A stretch of DNA of 5,745 bases from contig JAFDHW010000247.1 in assembly GCA_019308705.1 (NCBI GenBank), positions 1 through 5,745 on the forward strand. Direction: 5' to 3'. The notes under the pieces were generated by a model. That model had not been told where the DNA came from, searched no databases, and saw nothing but the letters and a program-made list of their open reading frames with translations. The position numbers were made by a program, and so were the translations under genes. Origin of the DNA: Deltaproteobacteria bacterium (lineage in GTDB: Bacteria > Desulfobacterota > Desulfobacteria > Desulfobacterales > Desulfatibacillaceae). The first letter of the stretch is position 1; every line of letters begins with the position of its first letter. Positions 1 to 5,513 of this stretch are shown piece after piece.

Positions 1-128
1 CATTCCTCAAATAAACAGCGTGCATTTTTCAAGGACCCTTCCATTGGCACTTAACCTGTTTAAATCCATATAAATATTTTATTCGGTGAAATTTTTCATG
101 AATAATTCGGGCTAAGCCAGCCCCGGTT
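1..128. other. AT-rich non-coding stretch at the left edge
   Basis: This stretch is much richer in A and T than the rest of the window, especially from about 60 to 108, and I see no convincing reading frame in it. It lies downstream of the ketosynthase gene, which ends at 129. A small inverted repeat (GGGCT at 109-113 with AGCCC at 119-123) lies just past that stop, but no clear T-tract follows it on the minus strand, so I do not call it a terminator. The base composition would suit a promoter region for a gene to the left of the window, but I cannot place boxes with confidence. Confidence 0.5.
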
Positions 129-1124
129 CTACCACCGGAGGAGCGCGGAACCCCAGGTGAAGCCCGCCCCGAAGCCGACCAGAAGCAAAAGGTCGCCCCT
201 GTTCAGCATGCCCTGGCGGTAGGTTTCGTCCAGAAGCAGGGGAATGGACGCGGCGGTGGTGTTGCCGTACTTCTGCATGTTGTGGAGGAACTTTTCCCGG
301 GGCATCTTCAGCTTGTCGGCCACGAACTGGTTGATGCGCATGTTGGCCTGGTGGGGGATGACGTACTTGACGTCCTCTTTGGTGAACCCATTCTTTTCCA
401 GGGTGTGCTCCACCACCTCCACCAGCCGGATGATGGCGTGTTTGAACACCGTGCCGCCGTCCATGGCCGGCCAGTGCTGCCCTTTTTCCAGGTCCTCCGC
501 AGTGAGGTAGGGTTTTCTGGAGATGTCCCAGATATCCAGGTGCAGGGCCTTGGCGTACTTGCCCTCCGCGTGGAGTTCCGTATACAGCACCCCGCGGTCT
601 TCTTCCTCGGAGGGCGACACGATGACCGCGGCGGCGCCGTCGCCGAAGAGCACGGCCACGGACCGGCCCTCGTCCGTGAAGTTCAAGGCCGAGGAATGCA
701 CCTCCGCGCCCACCACCAGGATGTTCTTGTACGCGCCGGTGCGCACCAGGGCGTCGGCCACGGTGAGGGAGTACAAAAAGCCCGTGCACTGGTTGCGGAC
801 GTCCAATGCGCCCACGGGGCCGATGCCCAGTTTGTCCTGGAGGGCGCAGCCTGTGCCGGGGAAATGGTGGTCCGGGCTCAGGGTGGCCAGGATGATGAAA
901 TCCACGTCGTCCTTGGTGATGCCCGCGTCCTCGATGGCCTTCTTGGAGGCCTCCAGGGCCAGGTCCGAGCAGTAGACGCCCTCGTCCGCGAAACGGCGCT
1001 CCTCGATGCCCGAGCGGGTCTGGATCCACTCGTGGCTGGTCGTCATCAATTTGGCCAGGTCGTCGTTGGTCACCGCCTTGGGGGGCACGTAGCTGCCTAT
1101 TCCGCTTATCACGCTCCGAATCAT
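129..1124 (-). CDS. fabH: 3-oxoacyl-ACP synthase III (KAS III, FabH family)
   Basis: A complete 331-residue ketosynthase of the thiolase fold. KAS III enzymes condense an acyl-CoA, usually acetyl-CoA, with malonyl-ACP to start fatty acid synthesis in the cytoplasm. The catalytic triad is visible: Cys113 in NQCTGF, His258 in IPHQANMRI and Asn288 in YGNTTAAS. The protein ends with the family signature GAGFTWGSALLRW. The E. coli enzyme has 317 residues (Cys112, His244, Asn274). Here the His-Asn and Asn-to-end distances are identical, and 13 of the 14 extra residues lie between Cys and His, around 180-225. The ATG at 1122-1124 is preceded by CAGGAGA at good spacing. The gene follows the HEAT-repeat gene by 81 bp on the same strand and may be co-transcribed with it. 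No acpP, fabD, fabG or plsX is adjacent, so it could be a paralogue with another primer or product. The family is certain; a housekeeping role is less so. Confidence 0.95.
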   Translation of the reverse strand: MIRSVISGIGSYVPPKAVTNDDLAKLMTTSHEWIQTRSGIEERRFADEGVYCSDLALEASKKAIEDAGITKDDVDFIILATLSPDHHFPGTGCALQDKLGIGPVGALDVRNQCTGFLYSLTVADALVRTGAYKNILVVGAEVHSSALNFTDEGRSVAVLFGDGAAAVIVSPSEEEDRGVLYTELHAEGKYAKALHLDIWDISRKPYLTAEDLEKGQHWPAMDGGTVFKHAIIRLVEVVEHTLEKNGFTKEDVKYVIPHQANMRINQFVADKLKMPREKFLHNMQKYGNTTAASIPLLLDETYRQGMLNRGDLLLLVGFGAGFTWGSALLRW

Positions 1125-1205
1125 GAACGTCTCCTGCCGGACGTACCGGGAAAGCTCTGGTGGGGGACTCTTCCCCCCGGGGTTTAAGGAATCGGGAAAG
1201 GCTTG

Positions 1206-2093
1206 TCAACCGGAAGAACCGCGCCGGGCTTTTTTGAGCGCTTCCAGGGCCATGCGCTTGATCTCCATGTCCGGATCGGACAACATCCGTTCCAGGTCCT
1301 TTACGGCCGGCGCCAACACCTCGCCTGGCAGGTCCCCGCCCTGGCGGAGGGCCACCCTGCGGACCCGGGGGTCCGGGTCGCCCAGCAGCCCGGCTACGTG
1401 CGGCCCGTTTTCCCGCATGTTCTTCTTGTCCAGAAGGGCCAGGCAAAGCAGGCGGATGTCGGGGTCCTTGTCGGAAAGGTGGTCCCGGTACACCTGCTGG
1501 AGCCAGGAGTGCTCCACGGGCAGGCGCCACAGGTTGTAAAGGATGGCCTTTTTTTCCGAAGCGCACCCCTCGGCCAGCCTGGCCGAAAGCGGCGGCCAGG
1601 CCCTGGGGTCGTGCAGGCGGCACAGGGCATAGATGGCCGCGCTCCGCATGAGGGGATCCCGGTGCTCCAGGCAACCGGCCAGCACGTCGAAGGCCTGGTG
1701 GTTGCCCTCCCAGGCCAGGGCGGTCACCGCCAGCCGGGCGCGGAAAGCGTCCTGGCCCCCGGCCTCCTTCATGAGGGTCTTGGGCCATGGCTCCGGGTCG
1801 GGCATCCGCGAAAGGAGCACCCCCAGCCGCCAGGCGGCGAAATGCCGCAGGTGGGGCGGCTCGCCCGGGTCGTTCATGATGCCGTGCAGGGGCCCGGCCG
1901 CCTCGGCCACGCCCTGGCTGGAAAGCAGCATGAGGATGGGGTGCCTAAGCTTGGTTTCGCCCAGCGCCACCACGGAAAGCAGGAGGGGCACGGCCCTTTC
2001 CCGCTCGCGTTCGAACAGCCCGGGCCGGGAGACGTATTTGCGCGCTGTGTCAAACAGCCGCTTTTGGGGCTTTAGGGGGATCACCTCGGCCAT
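1206..2093 (-). CDS. HEAT-repeat protein of unknown function
   Basis: A predicted soluble, all-helical protein of 295 residues with no signal peptide or membrane span. Repeats of the HEAT / PBS-lyase kind are visible as a DP followed by an Arg-rich helix with regular hydrophobics: about 134-165 (HRDPLMRSAAIYALCRL), 203-225 (DKDPDIRLLCLALL), 232-250 (GDPDPRVRRVALR) and 264-290 (SDPDMEIKRMALEAL). More degenerate helices fill 30-110. Such repeats make curved scaffolds for protein-protein contacts; no catalytic residues are evident and the partner is unknown. I chose the ATG at 2091-2093 because GGGAGG sits six bases upstream. The frame stays open further upstream, but that extension is Arg/Pro/Gly-rich, overlaps the divergent gene and looks like a GC-rich shadow. 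The gene lies just before the ketosynthase gene on the same strand, so a link to lipid metabolism is possible but only by position. Confidence 0.85.
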   Translation of the reverse strand: MAEVIPLKPQKRLFDTARKYVSRPGLFERERERAVPLLLSVVALGETKLRHPILMLLSSQGVAEAAGPLHGIMNDPGEPPHLRHFAAWRLGVLLSRMPDPEPWPKTLMKEAGGQDAFRARLAVTALAWEGNHQAFDVLAGCLEHRDPLMRSAAIYALCRLHDPRAWPPLSARLAEGCASEKKAILYNLWRLPVEHSWLQQVYRDHLSDKDPDIRLLCLALLDKKNMRENGPHVAGLLGDPDPRVRRVALRQGGDLPGEVLAPAVKDLERMLSDPDMEIKRMALEALKKARRGSSG

Positions 2094-2131
2094 GGCCGCC
2101 TCCCTTTCCCCCAAACAGGACCATTTGCTCC

Positions 2132-2923
2132 ATGGACGCCGATGAACTGCTGTGCCAGGCGGGGCCCGGCGTCTCCTGCGGGGCCTGTTGCGGGCTCTAC
2201 AACCGGGAAGACGCCTCCCCCGAAGCCCTGGGCGCGCTTTTGGCCCGCAGGACCCGGGAATTTTCCCGCGTGCCCAGGCAGGCCGCGGCCATCCTGGACT
2301 ACGGGGAAACGGAAAGCGACCGTGAGGCCGCGCCCCCACCCATGCCGGGGTTTTATCGCTGCCCGTACCTGGGCCTGGTGGGGAACCCGCCGGACCGGCC
2401 GGGATGCATGCTCCACCCCCTTGCCCCGGGAAACGCGGGAAGGGACTTCAGGGACCTCTGCCACTGGGGAGGCATGGCGTGCAGGATGTACACCTGCCCC
2501 ACCCACGACCTTTCCTCCGCCCACGGGAAACTCCTGGCCGCGGCGTGCGGCGGGTGGCACCTCTACGGCCTGGTGGTCCCGGAAACGGCCATGATCAAGG
2601 CGTTCTTCCGTCTTGCCGGCGGCCCGGGTCCGCGGGCGGTCCTGGAAAGCCCTCCCGCCCTGGCGGCGCTGAAGCGTTTCTTCTCCTATCGCGTGCATTG
2701 GCCTTTCCGGAACCCGGACCTTCCCCTGGGAGCCTACTTTTTCAACGACGGGCTCCATCCCCGTCCGGCCGTGGACTACGCGGCCCTGGGCAGGAGGCCT
2801 TCCACGGCCGACGTCATCCTCCGCACCTTGGGCTCCGCGTTCAGCTCCGCCCGCGAGCTGGACCGGGCCGAGGCCCAAATCCTGGACCTGGCCCAACGGG
2901 TGGGCTCCGCGTCCCGGCCCTAG
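2132..2923 (+). CDS. cysteine-cluster protein, CxxCxxCC/YkgJ-like putative metal-binding
   Basis: A 263-residue protein with ten cysteines, all in the first 140 residues: C8, C16, C19, C20 (SCGACCGLY), C77 (RCPYLG), C92 (RPGCMLHP), C110, C117, C122 (CRMYTCP) and C139. The CxxCC start followed by C-P-Y-L and G-C-x-L-H-P resembles the zinc- or iron-chelating CxxCxxCC family (YkgJ-like), whose members are mostly uncharacterised. Clustered cysteines suggest a bound metal or Fe-S cluster, but the ligand set is inference. The C-terminal ~120 residues have no cysteine and no motif I recognise. There is no signal peptide or membrane span, so it is probably cytoplasmic. The ATG at 2132 has a modest AGGA about 11 bases upstream. 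It is the only protein gene on the plus strand here: its start is 38 bp from the divergent HEAT-repeat gene, and its TAG overlaps the stop of the convergent gene. Confidence 0.8.
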   Translation: MDADELLCQAGPGVSCGACCGLYNREDASPEALGALLARRTREFSRVPRQAAAILDYGETESDREAAPPPMPGFYRCPYLGLVGNPPDRPGCMLHPLAPGNAGRDFRDLCHWGGMACRMYTCPTHDLSSAHGKLLAAACGGWHLYGLVVPETAMIKAFFRLAGGPGPRAVLESPPALAALKRFFSYRVHWPFRNPDLPLGAYFFNDGLHPRPAVDYAALGRRPSTADVILRTLGSAFSSARELDRAEAQILDLAQRVGSASRP

Positions 2924-3411
2924 GGCGCGGGGTTTTCAAGCTGGCTTTCGATCTGCTTCACCGCGGGATGGGAAAGCAGGTTCATGAACCGCTCGTCGCT
3001 CAGCAGGGTGGCCATGTCCCCTTCCTGGACCGCCCTCATCAGCTCCGGATCCTCAAGGACCTTCTGGAACGCGGGATCGTTCTTGAGGCCCATGGCCGTT
3101 CCCATGGCCGCCTGGTTCCGCCGTATCATCTCCGCCACGTCCGCGGGGCCGGCGGCGCCGTTCAGACCGGCCGCCCCTCCCGCCGGGGCCGCGGCCGGAG
3201 CGGGCCCGCCCCTGCGGATGACCTCCACCTTTTCCCGGTCCACCCGCACCGTGCCCATGGCCCCGGTCTCGACCACGTAGGCCCCGTTCTCAAATCCCAC
3301 CACCTCGCCACGGATCACGCTGCCGTCGGAAAGGGTGAGGGTGGTCTCTCCTCCTGCTTGGGCAAGGGAGATGCAGGCAAAAAACGCCAGAACAAACGTG
3401 AGCTTTTTCAT
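2920..3411 (-). CDS. exported small protein with Sm-like beta segment and STI1/DP-like C-terminus
   Basis: A 163-residue protein that starts with a clear Sec signal peptide: MKK, a hydrophobic core, then a probable signal peptidase I site after AQA at residue 19. Residues 22-67 hold an alternating beta pattern (LSDGSVIRGEVVGFENGAYVVET, with GTVRVD later) like the small Sm-like or SH3-like barrels seen in other exported proteins. Residues 69-90 are an Ala/Gly/Pro-rich linker. Residues 91-160 are helical, with DP and LL spacing (NDPAFQKVLEDPELM, GDMATLLSDERFM, LLSHPAVKQ) recalling the DP/STI1 domain of Hop/Sti1 co-chaperones. Mature location is the periplasm or outside. The function is unknown; a protein-binding role is inference. 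ATG at 3409-3411 is preceded by GGGAGGG at good spacing and begins the signal peptide, so a longer upstream reading is unlikely. It follows the TMTC-like locus by 73 bp on the same strand. Confidence 0.82.
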   Translation of the reverse strand: MKKLTFVLAFFACISLAQAGGETTLTLSDGSVIRGEVVGFENGAYVVETGAMGTVRVDREKVEVIRRGGPAPAAAPAGGAAGLNGAAGPADVAEMIRRNQAAMGTAMGLKNDPAFQKVLEDPELMRAVQEGDMATLLSDERFMNLLSHPAVKQIESQLENPAP

Positions 3412-3421
3412 GATTCCCTCC

Positions 3422-3460
3422 CGGGGAAATTGTATCCATGCAACAGGGGGTTTGCAAACC
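3422..3460 (-). promoter_or_regulatory. possible sigma70 promoter with a palindromic operator-like site
   Basis: On the minus strand TTGCAA (3452-3457) and TACAAT (3429-3434) are separated by exactly 17 bp, giving 4/6 and 5/6 matches to the -35 and -10 consensus. A perfect 12-bp palindrome, GGTTTGCAAACC (3449-3460), covers the -35 and could be a repressor site. The predicted transcript would start near 3422, only about 11 bases before the ATG of the exported protein. That leader just includes the ribosome binding site and is unusually short. Without this promoter, the exported-protein gene would rely on read-through from the TMTC-like locus. Confidence 0.35.
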
Positions 3461-3484
3461 AGGGCCGGCGGGCAAAGGAAAACA

Positions 3485-4315
3485 CTATCCCCGCCCCGGG
3501 GCGCGCGCCTTTTCCAGGGCCGCCCGGGCCGGGGAAAACGAGGGGTCGATGCGCAGGACCTGTTCAAACTGCCTGGCGGCTTCTGCGGCCTTGCCCCGGT
3601 CCAGGAGCACCCTGCCCAGGTTGTACCGGGCGGCGGCCAGGTCCGGGGCCTGCTTCACGGCTTTTTGAAGATGGGCCTCGGCCTCGGCCAGCCTGCCCAT
3701 CACGGCCAGGCACACCCCCAGGTTCAGCCGGGCCTCCACCATCCAGGGGCGCTTTTCCAGGGCCGCGGAAAACTGCGCGCCGGCCTCCTTGGGCTCATTG
3801 CGGGAAAAGAGGAACAGGCCGTAGTTGTAGAGGGCCTCGGGGCTTTGCTCAAGCTCCAGGGCCTTTACGTAATACGCCCTGGCCCTGCCGTCCTCGCCCC
3901 GGGCCAGGGCCAGGTTGGCCAGGTTCACCCAGGCAAAGGCGTAATCCGGCTGGATCTCCACCACCCTGCGCAGCAGATCTTCCGCCCCATCCAGGTCTTC
4001 CTCTTCCTTCAGGGCCACGGCCAGGCCCAGCATGGCCTTGGGGTTGTCCGGGCATTTTTCCAGGGTGTCCGCCCACAGGGTCCGCGCCGAGGCAAAGGCC
4101 TGGTTCTGGGCATGGGCGGCATGGCCCAGGACCCCGGCCCATGCCAGGCCCAGCACCGCCGCCGCGGCCACGCCTTTTTTTCCCAAAAACCTGAATGCCG
4201 CCCAGAACCCCGCGGCCGCCGCCAGGCAGGCCAAGGCCGCCGCCGGCAGGTACATACGGTAGATCTGGGCCGGCTCTTTGAGGGGCAGAAAGGAGGAGGT
4301 GGGGGCCAGGGCCAC
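3485..4315 (-). CDS. C-terminal half: last membrane spans plus TPR domain (frameshifted)
   Basis: The reading frame opens with a GTG at 4313-4315, which is unlikely to be a real start: there is no ribosome binding site and the first residues are internal family motif (PTSSFLPLKEPAQ, YRMYLP). It encodes 276 residues. Two hydrophobic spans lie at about 22-43 and 48-66. Next comes RTLWADTLEKCPDNP (78-92), the usual hinge before the repeats. At least five TPR units follow: about 93-126, 127-160, 161-192, 193-226 and 227-260, with typical W/L-G-Y-A-P spacing such as ARLNLGVCLAVMGRLAEAEAHLQKA. TPRs bind peptides or partner proteins, on the outer face if the family topology holds. The end is intact, with a TAG at 3485-3487. 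Good preservation of all five repeats suggests that the frameshift is recent or a sequence error. Confidence 0.78.
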   Translation of the reverse strand: MALAPTSSFLPLKEPAQIYRMYLPAAALACLAAAAGFWAAFRFLGKKGVAAAAVLGLAWAGVLGHAAHAQNQAFASARTLWADTLEKCPDNPKAMLGLAVALKEEEDLDGAEDLLRRVVEIQPDYAFAWVNLANLALARGEDGRARAYYVKALELEQSPEALYNYGLFLFSRNEPKEAGAQFSAALEKRPWMVEARLNLGVCLAVMGRLAEAEAHLQKAVKQAPDLAAARYNLGRVLLDRGKAAEAARQFEQVLRIDPSFSPARAALEKARAPGRG

Positions 4316-5277
4316 GAAGGCTTCCTTTTCACCACCCCCGCCGCGCTCGCGGCGAACAGGGCCAGCAGGGCCAAGCCCGGGAGCACCGCCGCGGAAAGGG
4401 ATTCAAGCTTCCATGCGTAGTTGATGCACACCCGGTCGGGCCAGGCGAACTGGGAGAGGTAAAAGGGCACCACCCGGGCCTGGGTGGCCAGGTACCGGTG
4501 CCAGGGGATCGTGTTTTCCGAAGACCCGGCGGACCCGCCCATGGAAACCAGGAGGAACAAAAACGCCAGCCCCGCGGCGTAGCCGGTGTAGAGCACCGGG
4601 GAGGCCTTCACCATGGCCCACGGGCCCTTGTCCCGGTGCACGAACACCCGGTCAAAGGCCAGGGCCGCCAAGGGCAGCACCACCACCACCTCCTTGGTGG
4701 CCGCGCCCAGCGCCATGGCCGACGCGGCGGCCAAATGCCACGGCCATTGCCGCCGCCGCTTCCACCCGGCCGCGGCCAGGGCAAGGGAAGCCAGGAAAAA
4801 CAGGGCCATGAGGGATTCGCACCGCTGGGACACGTAGGAGACGGCCATGACCTGCACGGGGTGGAGGGCGAACACCAGGGCACAGACCGCGGCCACGCCC
4901 CCGGCCGCGCGCCGGGGCCAGCGGGCCAGGGGAGGAAAGGAAAAGGCGGACAGCACCAAGTACAGCACCAGCCAGGCGCACAGCACATGCACAGCTATGT
5001 TCATCACACGGAAATCCGCGGGCTCCCCACCCAAAAGCCGGGTGTTGGCGGCCAGGGAAAGGTTGGCCAGGGGACGGCCGGCCACGCTGGTTCCGGCAGG
5101 GGGGCAAAGGGCGTCCGCCAGCGGGCCGGTCAACGTGGGGTTGTCTACCACGTTTACCGCGTCGTCCAGCACGAACGGCCCGGTCAGGGCCGGGGCGTAC
5201 ACCGCCGCGCAGGCAAGGGCGGCCACCAGGGCGGGCGCCCAAAAAACCAGGGCGTTCTTGGAAAATACACGAGTCAT
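4009..5277 (-). CDS. N-terminal half: multi-span GT-C/TMTC-like membrane domain (frameshifted)
   Basis: The genuine part covers about 320 residues (5277 down to ~4318); the last ~100 codons to 4009 are an out-of-frame Pro/Trp/Arg-rich tail. Visible features are a first membrane span at 9-30, then FVLDD (35-39) and DNPTL (45-49) in the first outer loop, where GT-C enzymes carry their acidic catalytic residues. RPLANLSLAAN (68-78), FRVMNIAVHVL (89-99), LHPVQVMAVSYVSQR (138-152) and ATKE (193-196) follow, all typical of bacterial TPR-glycosyltransferase-like proteins. Several further hydrophobic spans follow, to about 315. I chose ATG at 5275-5277 because it places the first span and FVLDD at the usual distance. 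An in-frame ATG at 5349 would add 24 untypical residues, and it lies upstream of the start point predicted from a promoter at 5349-5377. The ribosome binding site is weak (GGGA about 10 bases upstream). A sugar transfer role in the membrane is inferred from family architecture. Confidence 0.75.
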   Translation of the reverse strand: MTRVFSKNALVFWAPALVAALACAAVYAPALTGPFVLDDAVNVVDNPTLTGPLADALCPPAGTSVAGRPLANLSLAANTRLLGGEPADFRVMNIAVHVLCAWLVLYLVLSAFSFPPLARWPRRAAGGVAAVCALVFALHPVQVMAVSYVSQRCESLMALFFLASLALAAAGWKRRRQWPWHLAAASAMALGAATKEVVVVLPLAALAFDRVFVHRDKGPWAMVKASPVLYTGYAAGLAFLFLLVSMGGSAGSSENTIPWHRYLATQARVVPFYLSQFAWPDRVCINYAWKLESLSAAVLPGLALLALFAASAAGVVKRKPSWPWPPPPPFCPSKSRPRSTVCTCRRRPWPAWRRPRGSGRHSGFWEKKAWPRRRCWAWHGPGSWAMPPMPRTRPLPRRGPCGRTPWKNARTTPRPCWAWPWP

Positions 5278-5311
5278 GGCGCGGTTTTCCCGGCCGGGGC
5301 AAGGGGAAAGG

Positions 5312-5336
5312 GCAAGGGTGGAAAAAAGTCCCTTGC
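5312..5336 (-). promoter_or_regulatory. leader hairpin upstream of the TMTC-like gene
   Basis: A perfect 7-bp inverted repeat, GCAAGGG (5312-5318) and CCCTTGC (5330-5336), flanks an 11-nt loop that is T-rich on the minus strand. It lies between the predicted start point (~5342) and the chosen ATG (5277), so it would form in the untranslated leader. No T-tract follows the stem, so it is not a standard terminator. A role in translation or RNA stability is possible but unproven. Confidence 0.3.
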
Positions 5337-5341
5337 ATTGC

Positions 5342-5377
5342 GCCATCATTCATACTACATGAGGCTCCCTGCATCAA
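5342..5377 (-). promoter_or_regulatory. probable sigma70 promoter of the TMTC-like gene
   Basis: On the minus strand TTGATG (5372-5377) and TATGAA (5349-5354) are spaced by 17 bp, each with 4/6 consensus matches. The predicted start point near 5342 leaves a leader of about 65 nt before the ATG at 5277. It falls downstream of the alternative ATG at 5349, which supports the shorter protein. The match is moderate and GC-rich genomes yield chance hits. Confidence 0.4.
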
Positions 5378-5464
5378 CGCGAGGGAGGAAGGGGCTCATG
5401 GACGGCCCCGAATCCTCCTGCAAAAGCCCGGCCCGCGCGGCAACCAGCCCGGCGCCGGCCGCAA

Positions 5465-5498
5465 GGCCTTGACAATCAAGGCCCGGCGTGCTTATTAA
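5465..5498 (+). promoter_or_regulatory. tRNA-Lys promoter with a dyad over the -35
   Basis: A perfect -35 box TTGACA (5469-5474) is followed after 18 bp by TATTAA (5493-5498), a 4/6 match to the -10 box. The predicted start is about 8-10 bases before the mature tRNA 5' end at 5514, which is normal for tRNA genes. The -35 lies within a perfect hyphenated dyad: GGCCTTGA (5465-5472), CAA, TCAAGGCC (5476-5483). The dyad could be an operator; neither strand has a T-tract after it, so it does not look like a terminator. Confidence 0.65.
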
Positions 5499-5513
5499 CC
5501 GTTTTTCGCATCC

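Larger units (their letters stand above)
3485..5277 (-). pseudogene. TMTC-like membrane glycosyltransferase/TPR gene, broken by a frameshift
   Basis: The two halves described separately below together make one recognisable protein of about 600 residues: a multi-span membrane region with a GT-C-like architecture, then TPR repeats. The N-terminal half runs in one frame to about residue 320 (VVKRKP, near 4318). The family-typical continuation (VALAPTSSFLPLKEPAQ) resumes in the -1 frame from about 4315. In relatives, roughly ten residues with a W-F-F segment usually separate these parts. They seem missing here, so a deletion of 3n+1 bases explains the junction as well as a single lost base does. 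No canonical slippery heptamer sits at the junction. A sequencing error is still possible, so the gene may be intact in the organism. Animal TMTC proteins are O-mannosyltransferases; the bacterial relatives are mostly uncharacterised. Confidence 0.75.

Noticed and set aside
45..60. TGGCAC followed by CTGTT, recalling a sigma54 promoter
   Set aside because: The essential GC of the -12 element is missing, and no gene start lies at a suitable distance within the window.
1162..1177. Perfect 6-bp hairpin (GGGGGA/TCCCCC) between the HEAT gene and fabH
   Set aside because: No T-tract follows it on the minus strand, so a terminator call is not justified; it may simply be a GC-rich chance repeat.
282..1187. 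Long plus-strand open frames opposite the ketosynthase gene
   Set aside because: Antisense shadows of a gene with all catalytic motifs; their composition is His/Gly/Val-rich with no recognisable domain.
112..1788. A 558-residue minus-strand open frame covering the ketosynthase and part of the HEAT gene
   Set aside because: It is Pro/Gly/Arg-rich shadow translation typical of GC-rich DNA and overlaps two well-supported genes in another frame.
2404..4194. A 596-residue plus-strand open frame
   Set aside because: It spans the end of one gene and the antisense of two others, and is low-complexity Pro/Gly/Arg sequence without any motif.
4327..4339. Programmed -1 frameshift at GGGGG or GAAAAGG in the TMTC-like gene
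   Set aside because: Neither run forms a canonical X XXY YYZ slippery site in the correct register, and family linker residues seem missing, so a deletion or sequence error fits better.
5278..5349. Longer start (ATG at 5347-5349) for the TMTC-like protein
   Set aside because: The extra 24 residues are not like the family N-terminus, and the best promoter candidate would start transcription downstream of this codon.
5359..5472. A 37-codon plus-strand open frame, with an internal ATG at 5399 preceded by GGAGGAAGG
   Set aside because: The Shine-Dalgarno-like run is attractive, but the product is short and Ala/Pro/Ser-rich, and the frame ends inside the tRNA promoter dyad. Not supported as a gene.
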